From Falsirhodobacter deserti (lineage in GTDB: Bacteria; Pseudomonadota; Alphaproteobacteria; Rhodobacterales; Rhodobacteraceae), in NCBI RefSeq assembly GCF_004015795.1, contig NZ_ML137218.1:834311-898310 (forward strand): a DNA stretch of 64,000 nucleotides, written 5' to 3'. The notes under the pieces were generated by a model, which did not search any database, was not told the DNA's origin, and was given only the letters and a program-made list of their open reading frames with translations. The position numbers and the translations under genes are program-made. Of the stretch, positions 29,828 through 38,506 are shown one piece after another. How positions within the stretch are numbered: position 1 is the first letter of the stretch; every line of letters begins with the position of its first letter.

Positions 29828-30658
29828 TTACAGGCGGATCGGATCGGCCTTGGCCAGCGCGTCGAAGGCCATCAGCCGTTCAACCAGCGCCTGCATCTGG
29901 TCCAGCCGGATCATGTTCGGCCCGTCCGAGGGGGCAGTGTCCGGATCTTCGTGCGTTTCGATGAACACGCCAGCGATCCCAAGGCTGACGGCGGCGCGTG
30001 CCATGACAGGCGCGAATTCGCGCTGCCCACCAGAAGATCCGCCAAGGCCGCCCGGCTGCTGCACCGAATGCGTGGCATCCATGATGACCGGATAGCCGGT
30101 CTTCGCCATCGTCGGCAGGCTTCGCATGTCGGCAACCAGCGCGTTATACCCGAAGGAGGCCCCTCGCTCGGTCAGCATGATGCGCTCGTTCCCGGTGGAG
30201 GCGACCTTTTCAGCCACGTTCGCCATATCCCAGGGCGCAAGGAACTGGCCCTTCTTGATGTTGACAACCGCGCCGGTTTCGCCAGCGGCCAGCAGCAGGT
30301 CCGTTTGGCGGCACAGGAAGGCGGGGATCTGGATCACATCCACAACCGTTGCCGCTTCACGCGCCTGACCGATATCGTGCACATCCGTCAGGACGGGCAG
30401 GCCCGAGCCGCGAATAGCTTCCAGCACCTTCAGCCCCGCCTCGATGCCCATGCCGCGTCGCCCTTTCAGCGAGGTGCGGTTGGCCTTGTCATAGCTGGCC
30501 TTGAACACGAATTGTGCGCCGGCGGCCTTGCAGATCTCGGCCATGCGGCCAGCGATCATCTGGGCGTGGTCAAGGCTTTCAAGCTGGCAGGGGCCGGCGA
30601 TAAGCAAAAGCGGGCGGTCATTGCCGACCTGGAGGTTACCGATTTCTACAGTTTTCAT
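29828..30658 (-). CDS. kdsA: 3-deoxy-8-phosphooctulonate (Kdo-8-P) synthase
   Basis: Condenses arabinose 5-phosphate with phosphoenolpyruvate to Kdo-8-phosphate, precursor of lipid A-core Kdo and of the Kdo linker of ABC-exported capsules. The 276-residue protein contains LLIAGPCQLES, FKASYDKANRTS, VLTDVHDIGQA and the late TERGASFGYNALV. It follows kpsE by 11 bases on the same strand, so it is probably part of a capsule/Kdo operon. Confidence 0.95.
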   Translation of the reverse strand: MKTVEIGNLQVGNDRPLLLIAGPCQLESLDHAQMIAGRMAEICKAAGAQFVFKASYDKANRTSLKGRRGMGIEAGLKVLEAIRGSGLPVLTDVHDIGQAREAATVVDVIQIPAFLCRQTDLLLAAGETGAVVNIKKGQFLAPWDMANVAEKVASTGNERIMLTERGASFGYNALVADMRSLPTMAKTGYPVIMDATHSVQQPGGLGGSSGGQREFAPVMARAAVSLGIAGVFIETHEDPDTAPSDGPNMIRLDQMQALVERLMAFDALAKADPIRL

Positions 30659-30669
30659 GGGGCAGTCCT

Positions 30670-32268
30670 TTACGACGAAACCTGTTCGCGCAGAATAGCG
30701 ACGGTCATCGAGATCATCAGATAGATACCGAGAAACACCAGCAGGGATACCAGCGTGTTTTCGAACGCGCGCGGATAGACCGGGGCATCAGAAACCACCG
30801 GGTTGACCGAACGCGACAGATAGCGCGTCTGGCGCGCGGCCTCCACCCGTGCCGTTTCCATCGCCTGCAGTGATTGGGCCAGCATCGCCTGACGCGTTTC
30901 CACATCGGCCTGTGCAACGGCAAGCTGGGCCTGCAGCCGCGCAAGGGAATCATCCCCATTGGCCGAGTTTGTCAGCTGCGCGCGCAGGCTTTGCGCCTGT
31001 TCCTGAAGCCGGGCGATCCGTTCCCGCAGTGGCTGCATCCGCGCCTCGTTCGGCTGGGGATTTGCCTCGATCTGTGCTAGCGACAGGCGATCCTGCATGA
31101 GCTGGCTATTCAGTTCGGCCAGTTGGCTGGTGATGAGGTTGACCTCCACATCCGAGGAGATGATGCTGAACCGTTCCTGCAGGTCCACAAGGTTCATCTG
31201 GGCGCGCAGAACCGCAGCCTCGGCGTCCTGATATCCTTGCAGCGCGCCGGCCATCTGGTCTTCGCGCATACGCGCTGTCAGCTGGTCCACCTGTTCTTCG
31301 GCATAGCCGATAAGCGCTTCAGAGAAGGCGACGGCCGTCGGCGAATCCTCGGCGATGACCTCCATCTTCATGATCCCTTCGGTGGGATCAAAAGAGATCT
31401 TCACGTTCTTTTCATAAACGTTATAGACGTCTTCCATCGTGGCATCGGCCGGAAGGCGCTGCAGAACGTCGATCGATGGGGCGGAGAAGTGTTCCCGGAA
31501 GCCCAGATCCTCGTTCAGGCGTGTCATCGCTTCGCGCGATTGCAGATAGCCCTGCACCGCAATGGAATCCTGCAGCGCGCTCAGCGACGGGCCGGATACC
31601 ATGCCGCCAAGCCCGCCCGAAGTGGTGGGGTTTTCCGATTGCTGGATCACGAATTCCGATTTCGCCGAATAAAGCGGCGTCGCGATGTTGTAGAAGTAGT
31701 AGCCCGCGATGATCGTTGGCAGCAGCACGAAGAAGGCCAGCCGCGCGAACAGCAGGGTCAGCTTGCGGCGGCGGCGCCGGGCGATGTCACGCTGGATCTC
31801 TCGCAGGTCGTTCAGATGGCTGTCACGGGCGCGCTGTTCAGTGGAAGGGACCTGGATCGGCTGGATGCGCTGCGGCAGGTTAGTGGGGGCTTCCGCCTCC
31901 CCCTGCCTGCTGGACACGACCAGATCCATCAGCGAAGCGCGCTGGAACGGATCGATGCCTGCCCGCCGCAACAGCACAACCGCCGCCACGTCCGAAGAGG
32001 CCTGGATATTTTGCTTGGCCGCGATGCGACGCGCCAGGCGAAGCTGCCGGCCCGTCAGCCCCTCGCCCTCCACGGCGGCGATCTCCTCGGCGGTGATGCG
32101 ATGGTCGGTCGCGGCTGTATTTTCCTGCCTGCGGTTCACGCCCGCGCCAAGCCCGTCATCGGCTTCGGGAAACAGCTCCTCCGGCGGCACCTGCGATACC
32201 GGATGATCGCCTTGGGCGGGTTGGGATGGACGCGTGCGAAAGCGCCTAGCCGTGAGCTTCGTAGTCAT
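30670..32268 (-). CDS. kpsE: Capsule polysaccharide export inner-membrane protein (KpsE-like)
   Basis: Polysaccharide co-polymerase of the KpsE/CtrB class, which spans the periplasm and links the ABC exporter to the outer-membrane channel. The two membrane helices are at about residues 175-195 (LFARLAFFVLLPTIIAGYYF) and near the C-terminus (LVSLLVFLGIYLMISMTVA), with a long coiled-coil periplasmic part between. The ~170-residue cytosolic N-terminus, with a helical LTGRQLRLARRIAAK segment, is much longer than in E. coli KpsE. ATG 32268 has AGGAGG about 12 bases upstream and overlaps kpsT by 23 bases. Confidence 0.85.
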   Translation of the reverse strand: MTTKLTARRFRTRPSQPAQGDHPVSQVPPEELFPEADDGLGAGVNRRQENTAATDHRITAEEIAAVEGEGLTGRQLRLARRIAAKQNIQASSDVAAVVLLRRAGIDPFQRASLMDLVVSSRQGEAEAPTNLPQRIQPIQVPSTEQRARDSHLNDLREIQRDIARRRRRKLTLLFARLAFFVLLPTIIAGYYFYNIATPLYSAKSEFVIQQSENPTTSGGLGGMVSGPSLSALQDSIAVQGYLQSREAMTRLNEDLGFREHFSAPSIDVLQRLPADATMEDVYNVYEKNVKISFDPTEGIMKMEVIAEDSPTAVAFSEALIGYAEEQVDQLTARMREDQMAGALQGYQDAEAAVLRAQMNLVDLQERFSIISSDVEVNLITSQLAELNSQLMQDRLSLAQIEANPQPNEARMQPLRERIARLQEQAQSLRAQLTNSANGDDSLARLQAQLAVAQADVETRQAMLAQSLQAMETARVEAARQTRYLSRSVNPVVSDAPVYPRAFENTLVSLLVFLGIYLMISMTVAILREQVSS

Positions 32269-32905
32269 AGAGACGCTTCGCCTCCTCAAGGGAATCAAAC
32301 ATGTAAAGCTGGCCGTTGCGCAGAACGGCGGCAGTGCGGCAGAATTTTTCCAGCGTCTTGGGCTGGTGCGACACGATCACCATGGTGCCGTTTGCCAGCC
32401 GCTCCTGCAGGATCATGCCGGCCTTGCGGTTAAATTCGACATCCGTCGTCGTGGGCATCCCTTCGTCGATAAGATAGATATCGAACTCCAGCGCCAGCAT
32501 CAGTGCGAAGGTGAACCGCGATTTCATGCCCGCCGAATAGGTGGCGACGGGCATGTCGAAATATTCCTTGATGTCCGCCAGCCAGCGGCAGAAACTTTCG
32601 ACGTAATCTGGATCAAGCCCGTAAAGGCGCGCAACATAGCGCGCGTTTTCGTTCGCGGTATGCTTGCCGATCACCCCGCCCATGAAGCCCAGCGGGAATG
32701 AGATGCGCGAGGTGCGGGTGATGGTTCCTTCATCGGGCTTTTCCAGCCCCGCCATCATGTTGATGATGGTGGTCTTGCCGGTGCCGTTGGGGGCAAGGAT
32801 CCCCAGCGAATTTCCGATTTCTACGCGGAACGACGCCCCGTCAAGGATCACCTTGCGCTGCGTTCCGGTCCAGAAGGACTTGCTGACATTGTCGAACTCG
32901 ATCAT
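32246..32905 (-). CDS. kpsT: Capsule polysaccharide ABC transporter ATPase (KpsT-like)
   Basis: ATP-binding subunit of the ABC-2 capsule exporter. The 219-residue protein has Walker A ILAPNGTGKTT, the signature variant YSAGMKSRF, Walker B FDIYLIDEGM and the switch His in IVSHQPKTL. This APNGTGK/EGMPTTTD pattern is characteristic of KpsT. No permease (KpsM) gene lies next to it: the upstream neighbour is divergent, so the partner must be elsewhere. Confidence 0.92.
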   Translation of the reverse strand: MIEFDNVSKSFWTGTQRKVILDGASFRVEIGNSLGILAPNGTGKTTIINMMAGLEKPDEGTITRTSRISFPLGFMGGVIGKHTANENARYVARLYGLDPDYVESFCRWLADIKEYFDMPVATYSAGMKSRFTFALMLALEFDIYLIDEGMPTTTDVEFNRKAGMILQERLANGTMVIVSHQPKTLEKFCRTAAVLRNGQLYMFDSLEEAKRLYDYEAHG

Positions 32906-33050
32906 CCCCGCATCCTGTCAGGTTCGGCCATCTACCGGGCAGGTATTAAGGTCTCGTGTCTAGCTCTACGGCAGGATGATCGCGTTGACAATTCGCAAGG
33001 CTTGTCCGGGCCCCCGGATGAAGATAGCCCTGCCGCAAAAGGAGAACGCC

Positions 33051-33824
33051 ATGACGCCCCTTGATCACGCCTATGCCCGGATGGCCGCGGACGATGCCGA
33101 TGATGCGGCGCGGCTTTCCTTTTACGAACAGCTTGCCGATGCCGAGCTGGTGCTGCTGGTGGAAGAAGAGGCCCGCGGCGGCACCATCACCCCGCGCCTG
33201 TTCCCGCTGGAGGACGGCCCCTATGTGCTGGCTTTCGACAGCGACGAGAAGATGTCGGCTTTCACCGGGTCGATCAACGCTTATGCCGCGCTGCCGGGCC
33301 GTGTGATTGCGCAGCAGCTGGCGGGGCAGGGAACCGGCCTTGCCGTAAACCTTGGTGCCGACAGCGCCATGCTTCTTCCGCCCGAGGCCGTGGACTGGCT
33401 TGCCGGCACGCTGGAACACGCCCCTGAAGCGGCCGAGGCCGTGCCCACGGGCTTTCACGCGCCCAGCGTTCCGCAGCGCCTGTTGGACGCCCTTGGCCAG
33501 AAGCTGTCACGCTCGGGCGGTTTGGCCGACCATGCGCTGCTGGCCGGCGTCAGCTATGCCGACGGGCGACGGGGGCACCTGCTGGCCTTCATCGGCGCAA
33601 AGGACGGGGCAGAGGATGCGCTGGCCCGTGCCGCCGGCGAGGCGCTGACCTTTTCCGGCATCGATGCGGGAGAGATGGACGTCGTCTGCCTGCCTGACGG
33701 CCCTGCCGCGCGGCTGATGGCGGAAACCGGCCTGCGGCTGGACATGCCCGCCCCGGCCGGACCCGAACGTCCCGCCCCGCAGGCACCGGGCAGCGATCCG
33801 GACCGCCCGCCACGCCTCCGATAG
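33051..33824 (+). CDS. SseB-like protein
   Basis: A 257-residue cytosolic protein whose N-terminal ~120 residues match the SseB N-terminal domain: FYEQLADAELVLLVEEEARG, LFPLEDGPYVLAFDS, and FTGSINAYAALPGRVIAQ. Members of this domain family are poorly understood. The C-terminal tail is rich in Pro and Ala. ATG 33051 is 6 bases after AAAAGGAG. It is divergent from kpsT. Confidence 0.75.
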   Translation: MTPLDHAYARMAADDADDAARLSFYEQLADAELVLLVEEEARGGTITPRLFPLEDGPYVLAFDSDEKMSAFTGSINAYAALPGRVIAQQLAGQGTGLAVNLGADSAMLLPPEAVDWLAGTLEHAPEAAEAVPTGFHAPSVPQRLLDALGQKLSRSGGLADHALLAGVSYADGRRGHLLAFIGAKDGAEDALARAAGEALTFSGIDAGEMDVVCLPDGPAARLMAETGLRLDMPAPAGPERPAPQAPGSDPDRPPRLR

Positions 33825-33889
33825 TGGGGTAGTATGATACCGTTTTTGTAAGCGGTTGTTTTTCCTCATTTATTCATTGCGCGCGCCGC

Positions 33890-33918
33890 TTGACGGGCGG
33901 CGCGATATGAACGATACA
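33890..33918 (+). promoter_or_regulatory. Candidate rplM-rpsI promoter
   Basis: TTGACG (33890-33895) and GATACA (33913-33918) are separated by 17 bases, about 50 bases upstream of rplM. Spacing is ideal and both boxes are close to consensus for a housekeeping promoter. Confidence 0.5.
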
Positions 33919-33969
33919 CCACCATCAATTCGCGAGGGCAGCCTCGCTTCACTTCGATAGGGTTCAGAG

Positions 33970-34434
33970 ATGAAAACCTTCACCGCTACCCCGGCGGACA
34001 TCGAGAAGAAGTGGATCCTGATCGATGCCGAAGGCATCGTTCTGGGCCGCCTCGCCACGATCGTCGCCAACATCCTGCGCGGCAAGAACAAGCCGTCGTT
34101 CACCCCCCACATGGACATGGGTGACAATGTCATCGTCATCAACGCCGACAAGGTGCAGATGACGGGCAAGAAGCGCAGCGACAAACGCTACTACTGGCAC
34201 ACCGGTCACCCGGGCGGCATCAAGTTCCGCACCGCGGCACAAGTGCTGGACGGCGCGCACCCCGAGCGTGTGGTGACCAAGGCTGTTGAGCGTATGATCA
34301 CCCGCAACTCGCTGGGTCGTCAGCAGATGACGAACCTGCGCGTCTATGCCAGCGCCGAGCACCCGCACGAGGCACAGCAGCCGACCGTTCTCGACATCGC
34401 GTCGCTGAACAAGAAAAACACGCGGAGCGCCTGA
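33970..34434 (+). CDS. rplM: 50S ribosomal protein L13
   Basis: Large-subunit ribosomal protein of 154 residues, slightly longer than the ~142 of E. coli. It has the L13 motifs [18 protein letters not shown] and [13 protein letters not shown], then [12 protein letters not shown] in the variant [11 protein letters not shown] and the C-terminal [13 protein letters not shown]. It forms the usual rplM-rpsI pair, with rpsI 2 bases downstream. Confidence 0.98.
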   Translation: MKTFTATPADIEKKWILIDAEGIVLGRLATIVANILRGKNKPSFTPHMDMGDNVIVINADKVQMTGKKRSDKRYYWHTGHPGGIKFRTAAQVLDGAHPERVVTKAVERMITRNSLGRQQMTNLRVYASAEHPHEAQQPTVLDIASLNKKNTRSA

Positions 34435-34436
34435 TC

Positions 34437-34925
34437 ATGGCTGACATCAAATCCCTCGACGATCTGAAATCGGCCGTCTCGGACGCTGCTCCGGAAGCTG
34501 CGGCTGTTTCCATCAACCGCGAACCTGTGCGCGACGCACAGGGCCGCGCCTATGCAACCGGCAAGCGTAAGGACGCGGTTGCCCGCGTCTGGATCAAGCC
34601 GGGTTCGGGCAAGGTCGTGGTGAACGGCAAGGAAATGGCCGTCTACTTCGCCCGCCCGGTGCTGCAGATGATCCTGCGCCAGCCGTTCCAGATCGCAAAC
34701 GTTGAAGGCCAATTCGACGTTTACGCAACGGTTGCCGGCGGTGGTCTGTCCGGTCAGGCCGGTGCTGTGAAGCACGGCGTGTCCAAGGCCCTGCAACTTT
34801 ACGATCCCGCACTGCGTGGCGCCCTGAAAGCCGCTGGCTTCCTGACCCGCGACAGCCGCGTTGTGGAACGGAAGAAATACGGCAAGGCAAAAGCCCGCCG
34901 CAGCTTCCAGTTCTCGAAGCGCTGA
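34437..34925 (+). CDS. rpsI: 30S ribosomal protein S9
   Basis: Small-subunit protein whose C-terminal tail reaches the P site. The 162-residue protein has a ~40-residue N-terminal extension before the S9 core ([19 protein letters not shown]), then [19 protein letters not shown] and the conserved C-terminus ending FQFSKR. It follows rplM by 2 bases and ends at a strong terminator. Confidence 0.98.
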   Translation: MADIKSLDDLKSAVSDAAPEAAAVSINREPVRDAQGRAYATGKRKDAVARVWIKPGSGKVVVNGKEMAVYFARPVLQMILRQPFQIANVEGQFDVYATVAGGGLSGQAGAVKHGVSKALQLYDPALRGALKAAGFLTRDSRVVERKKYGKAKARRSFQFSKR

Positions 34926-34943
34926 TACGGTTTCGACCAAAAG

Positions 34944-34971
34944 AAAGGCCCGCCAATCGGCGGGCCTTTTT
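34944..34971 (+). terminator. Rho-independent terminator after rpsI
   Basis: A perfect 11-bp stem AAAGGCCCGCC/GGCGGGCCTTT with an AATC loop and a T tail, 18 bases after the rpsI stop. Confidence 0.92.
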
Positions 34972-34976
34972 ACATG

Positions 34977-35186
34977 TCAGGGGCGCCAGAACGGTTTTTC
35001 CGCTTCCATTGCCGCGTCTTCCGCGGTCAGGCCGATATCGGCCAGTTGGTAATCGTCCAGCAGGGCAAGGCGCCGGCGCGTGATCCGGCGCAGTTCCCAG
35101 TTCAGGATGGTGTTTGCGATTCCAAAGGCTGCCCGCGCGAACGGCGGCAGGGGCAGCGCAGCTTGCAGATTGTTCGGCAGGGACAT
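34977..35186 (-). CDS. DUF1127 (YjiS-like) small protein
   Basis: A 69-residue protein whose C-terminal ~40 residues carry the DUF1127 pattern (WELRRITRRRLALLDDYQLA, then DIGLTAEDA). Such arginine-rich small proteins are linked in alphaproteobacteria to phosphate, carbon and RNA metabolism. ATG 35186 starts MSLPNNLQAALPLPPFARAA. It is divergent from the MocR-type regulator, with an 82-base shared control region. Confidence 0.82.
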   Translation of the reverse strand: MSLPNNLQAALPLPPFARAAFGIANTILNWELRRITRRRLALLDDYQLADIGLTAEDAAMEAEKPFWRP

Positions 35187-35236
35187 GATGCACCTTGTGT
35201 CGATACAATATGTGGCATAACGTGACTCAAACATAG

Positions 35237-35305
35237 ATTGTGCCATATATTCGGGCGAGGGATTTATTGTGACAGACACAAACTGGCGTCCTGATCTGGC
35301 ACAAT
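35237..35305. promoter_or_regulatory. Candidate operator repeats at the MocR gene start
   Basis: ATTGTGCC (35237-35244) is repeated in inverted orientation as GGCACAAT (35298-35305), and a related direct copy ATTGTGAC covers the GTG start (35266-35273). The repeats flank the regulator start and could be an autoregulatory operator. Motif statistics were not tested. Confidence 0.3.
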
Positions 35306-36669
35306 ATCCCGGTCCGAAATATCTTGCGCTGTCGCGTGCACTGCGTGACGCGGTGCGCAAGGGAACGCTGCCTGCAGGCGCCCAGCTTCCCACGGTTCGC
35401 GATCTTGCATGGCGCCTGGAGATCACGCCCGGCACCGTTTCCCGCGCATATCAGCTTGCAACGCAGGAAGGGCTGCTGGCGGCAACCGTGGGGCGGGGGA
35501 CGTTTGTTGCGGCCACAACGCCCCAGCTCGGACCGACACAGCCGCTTTTCGTGGACGGATCGCTTGTGACGCAGGGCGTGGTGGATCTGCGGTCCCCGTC
35601 GCTGCCGCATGCCGGGCAGGGGGCGGCGATCCGGGCTGCCATGATGCGTGTCGCCGAGCGGGTGGGGGACGATTATGTTGACTATCCGACCCAGACGGCT
35701 GAAACGGATCTGCGGCAGGCCGTTGTCCACTGGGTTGCCGATCGCATCATGGGCGAGGTGCAGGAGGAAGACGTGGCCCTGACCCATGGCGGGCAGGCAG
35801 CGATCAACCTTGTGCTGAACTGCTGCCTGCGCGGCGACCGGCCCGTGGTGCTGGCCGAGGATCTGGCTTATCCCGGCTTCCGCCACGCCGCCCGCCTGTC
35901 GCGCGCCGAAACTGTGGGGGTGGAGCTTGACCAGCACGGCCTGCGGCCCGACGCGCTAGAGGCGGCATGCCGCCGCCACAAGGCACAGATCCTGTGCGTA
36001 ACGACGGAGGCGCAGAACCCCACCGCCGCCCGGATGCCAGAAAGCCGGAGGTCGGAAATCGCGCTGATTGCCCGAGCGTATGATCTGCAGGTGATTGAGG
36101 ACGACTGCTATTCCGTGGCCGAAAGCTCGTCCCCCATGATCCGTGCCCATATCCCCGAGCGGGCGTGGTACATCGGCAGCCTGTCCAAGTCGGTCTCGGC
36201 CAGCTTGCGGTTCGGCTATGCCATCTGCCCGCGCGGCATGGGCATGGCAGGCCGCCTGACGGCGCAGCATGTCAGCTTCGCGCTGCCCAGGCCCGTGGCC
36301 GATCTGGTGCAGGAACTGATGCTGTCCGGCACTGCGCAAAAGCTTCGCCAGCAAACGCAGGTGGAGTTTGCGGAGCGCCTTTCGATCATGGTTCAGGCGC
36401 TTCAAGGGCAGGATATCCGCTGGCAACCCAGCGTGCCCTTTGTGTGGCTGCGCCTTCCGGGGGGATGGCGGGGCTCCACCTTCGCACGCATGGCCCAATC
36501 GGTGGGTGTGCTTGTCCGATCGGCCGATGAATATGCACTGATCAACGGGCACGCGCCCAACGCGGTTCGACTTGCAGTTGCAGGCGGGATGCCGCGCGAA
36601 CGATTCGCGAAAGCCGTGCACAGCCTGCGCGATCTTCTTCTAAGTCCGCCTGCGGAGCTGGTTGTTTAG
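35269..36669 (+). CDS. MocR-type (GntR-HTH plus aminotransferase) regulator
   Basis: A 466-residue transcription factor fusing an N-terminal GntR winged helix (LPAGAQLPTVRDLAWRLEIT, GTVSRAYQLATQEGLL) to a fold-type I aminotransferase-like domain. The PLP lysine is in YIGSLSKSVSASLRFGY and the Asp contacting the pyridine nitrogen is in VIEDDCYS. MocR proteins sense amines, GABA, taurine or vitamin B6. It lies upstream and co-directional with a polyamine-type ABC transporter, which is a plausible target. The start is GTG 35269 after CGAGG. Confidence 0.9.
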   Translation: MTDTNWRPDLAQYPGPKYLALSRALRDAVRKGTLPAGAQLPTVRDLAWRLEITPGTVSRAYQLATQEGLLAATVGRGTFVAATTPQLGPTQPLFVDGSLVTQGVVDLRSPSLPHAGQGAAIRAAMMRVAERVGDDYVDYPTQTAETDLRQAVVHWVADRIMGEVQEEDVALTHGGQAAINLVLNCCLRGDRPVVLAEDLAYPGFRHAARLSRAETVGVELDQHGLRPDALEAACRRHKAQILCVTTEAQNPTAARMPESRRSEIALIARAYDLQVIEDDCYSVAESSSPMIRAHIPERAWYIGSLSKSVSASLRFGYAICPRGMGMAGRLTAQHVSFALPRPVADLVQELMLSGTAQKLRQQTQVEFAERLSIMVQALQGQDIRWQPSVPFVWLRLPGGWRGSTFARMAQSVGVLVRSADEYALINGHAPNAVRLAVAGGMPRERFAKAVHSLRDLLLSPPAELVV

Positions 36670-36749
36670 AAGATACATGAACGCATCCACCTAAATCGCT
36701 GCCATACGGCGATTTTCGGACGTATGACTTCTGCATGAAAGCTGATGGC

Positions 36750-36766
36750 GGGGAAACGAATTCCCC
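36750..36766 (+). promoter_or_regulatory. Hairpin in the transporter leader
   Basis: A 6-bp stem GGGGAA/TTCCCC with a 5-base loop in the 155-base gap between the MocR gene and the permease gene. An outer GGC/GCC pair could extend it. It could be a weak terminator or attenuator; support is thin. Confidence 0.25.
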
Positions 36767-36824
36767 TTGTCGCCGGTGCGCAGCCTGTGCAGAATCCGGA
36801 CGAAGATCCCATAAAGGAGGAAGC

Positions 36825-37703
36825 ATGGCTCGACGCGCCAAAGGTGCCGGGGCAGAGACGGCTGGCGGCCTTCTGCTGATCGCACCGCCCGCAATTTATG
36901 CATTGCTGCTGCTGGCCGCGCCGCTGCTTCTTCTGCTTACCTACAGCTTCCTGACCGACGGATACCTTGAGATCCTCCGGGAATTCACATGGGCGAACTA
37001 CTCCGAGGCGTGGACAAACCCGCTTTATCGCGGGGTGATGCTGCGGTCGCTGGGCGTGTCGGCGCTGGTGACGGCGGCAACGGTGCTGCTGGCCTTTCCG
37101 GTGGCCTATTTCGTCAGCTTTCACGTTGACCCGGCGCGCAAGTCCACGTGGTTGTTCCTGATCACCATCCCGTTCTGGACCAGCTATCTGATCCGCGTGT
37201 TTCTGTGGAAGGTGATCCTTGGCTATAACGGCGTGATGAATGCGGGCCTGATGAAGCTTGGCATCATAACGGAGCCGCTGACGTTCCTGCTTTACAACGT
37301 GAACTCGGTCATCATCACCCTTGCCCATGCCTATGCGCCCTTTGCGATCCTGCCGATCTTCGTGGCGCTGGAAAAGATCGACCGTTCCTTGCTGGAGGCC
37401 TCGCAGGACCTGGGGGAATCCAAGATCGTCTCCTTCCTGCGCGTGACGCTGCCGCTGGCGATGCCCGGCGTGGTGGCCGCGGTGCTGATCGTGTTCATCC
37501 CGACCATCGGCGATTACGTGACGCCGCAGCTTGTGGGCGGGCCGGAGGGGCGCATGGTCGCGAACCTGATCCAGCTGCAATACCTGCGGCTTGACAACTA
37601 TCCGCTTGGTTCGGCGCTGGCCATTTCGGCCATGGGGATCGTGGCGGTGATCAGCCTGATCTTCCTGCTTTTGACACGCCGCTATATCCGGGGGCCGAAA
37701 TGA
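36825..37703 (+). CDS. ABC transporter permease, PotB-like
   Basis: A 292-residue inner-membrane permease with six helices and the coupling-loop EAA motif (LLEASQDLGESKIVSFLRV, followed by TLPLAMPG). It matches the first permease of spermidine/putrescine-type importers. ATG 36825 has a perfect AAAGGAGG site 4 bases upstream. The next permease gene overlaps it by 4 bases. No substrate-binding protein gene is present in the cluster. Confidence 0.9.
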   Translation: MARRAKGAGAETAGGLLLIAPPAIYALLLLAAPLLLLLTYSFLTDGYLEILREFTWANYSEAWTNPLYRGVMLRSLGVSALVTAATVLLAFPVAYFVSFHVDPARKSTWLFLITIPFWTSYLIRVFLWKVILGYNGVMNAGLMKLGIITEPLTFLLYNVNSVIITLAHAYAPFAILPIFVALEKIDRSLLEASQDLGESKIVSFLRVTLPLAMPGVVAAVLIVFIPTIGDYVTPQLVGGPEGRMVANLIQLQYLRLDNYPLGSALAISAMGIVAVISLIFLLLTRRYIRGPK

Positions 37704-38506
37704 AGGGCGGCATCTTCCGCATCTATACCATCGCGTATCTGGTCTTCCTTTACGCGCCGATCATCCTGCTGCCGATCTTTGCCTTCAACAATGCCACGGT
37801 GATCGCGTTTCCGCTTCAGGGGTTCACCACGAAATGGTTCACCCAGATGTGGTCCGAGCCCGGGCTTTGGCCCGCGCTGCAGAATTCGCTGACGGTTGCG
37901 ATTTCCACCGCCATTCTTTCCACGGTTCTGGGCGTTCTGGCCGCCCGCGCATCAACCCGCTATCGCTTTCCGGGCAAGGCGCCGGTGATGGGCCTGATCA
38001 TGCTGCCGCTGGTCCTGCCCGAGATTATCGTGGCGGTCTCGCTTCTGGTTGTGCTGCTGGGGATCGGCGTGCCGCTTTCGATCCTTACCATCATCCTTGG
38101 CCATGTGCTGATGACCACGCCTTTCGCCATCGCGATCCTGTCCTCGGCTTTTCAGGGGTTGGACCGGTCGCTGGAGGAAGCGGCCTATGACCTGGGGGAG
38201 ACGCCGGTTTCGGCCTTCCGGCTGGTGATCCTGCCGCTGGTCATGCCGGGGATCATCTCCTCGCTGCTGATATCGTTCACGCTGTCGCTGGATGAATTCA
38301 TCATCGCCTTCTTCCTTGGCGGAACGCATGTCACGCTGCCCGTCTATATCTTTTCGCAGTTCCGTTTCCCTGCTGCGGTGCCTGTCATCATGGCGCTTGG
38401 CACGCTGCTGGTGGCGCTTTCGGTGCTGCTTCTGACCATTGCTGAATATTACCGTCGCCGCGGCATCGCGAAGTCCGGCGGCAAGGATACCGGAGGTTTC
38501 ATTTGA
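37700..38506 (+). CDS. ABC transporter permease, PotC-like
   Basis: Second permease of the same importer, 268 residues, with six helices and the EAA loop SLEEAAYDLGETPVSAFRLV. Start and stop both overlap neighbours by 4 bases (ATGA with the first permease, TTGA with the ATPase gene), giving tight coupling of all three products. Confidence 0.9.
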   Translation: MKGGIFRIYTIAYLVFLYAPIILLPIFAFNNATVIAFPLQGFTTKWFTQMWSEPGLWPALQNSLTVAISTAILSTVLGVLAARASTRYRFPGKAPVMGLIMLPLVLPEIIVAVSLLVVLLGIGVPLSILTIILGHVLMTTPFAIAILSSAFQGLDRSLEEAAYDLGETPVSAFRLVILPLVMPGIISSLLISFTLSLDEFIIAFFLGGTHVTLPVYIFSQFRFPAAVPVIMALGTLLVALSVLLLTIAEYYRRRGIAKSGGKDTGGFI

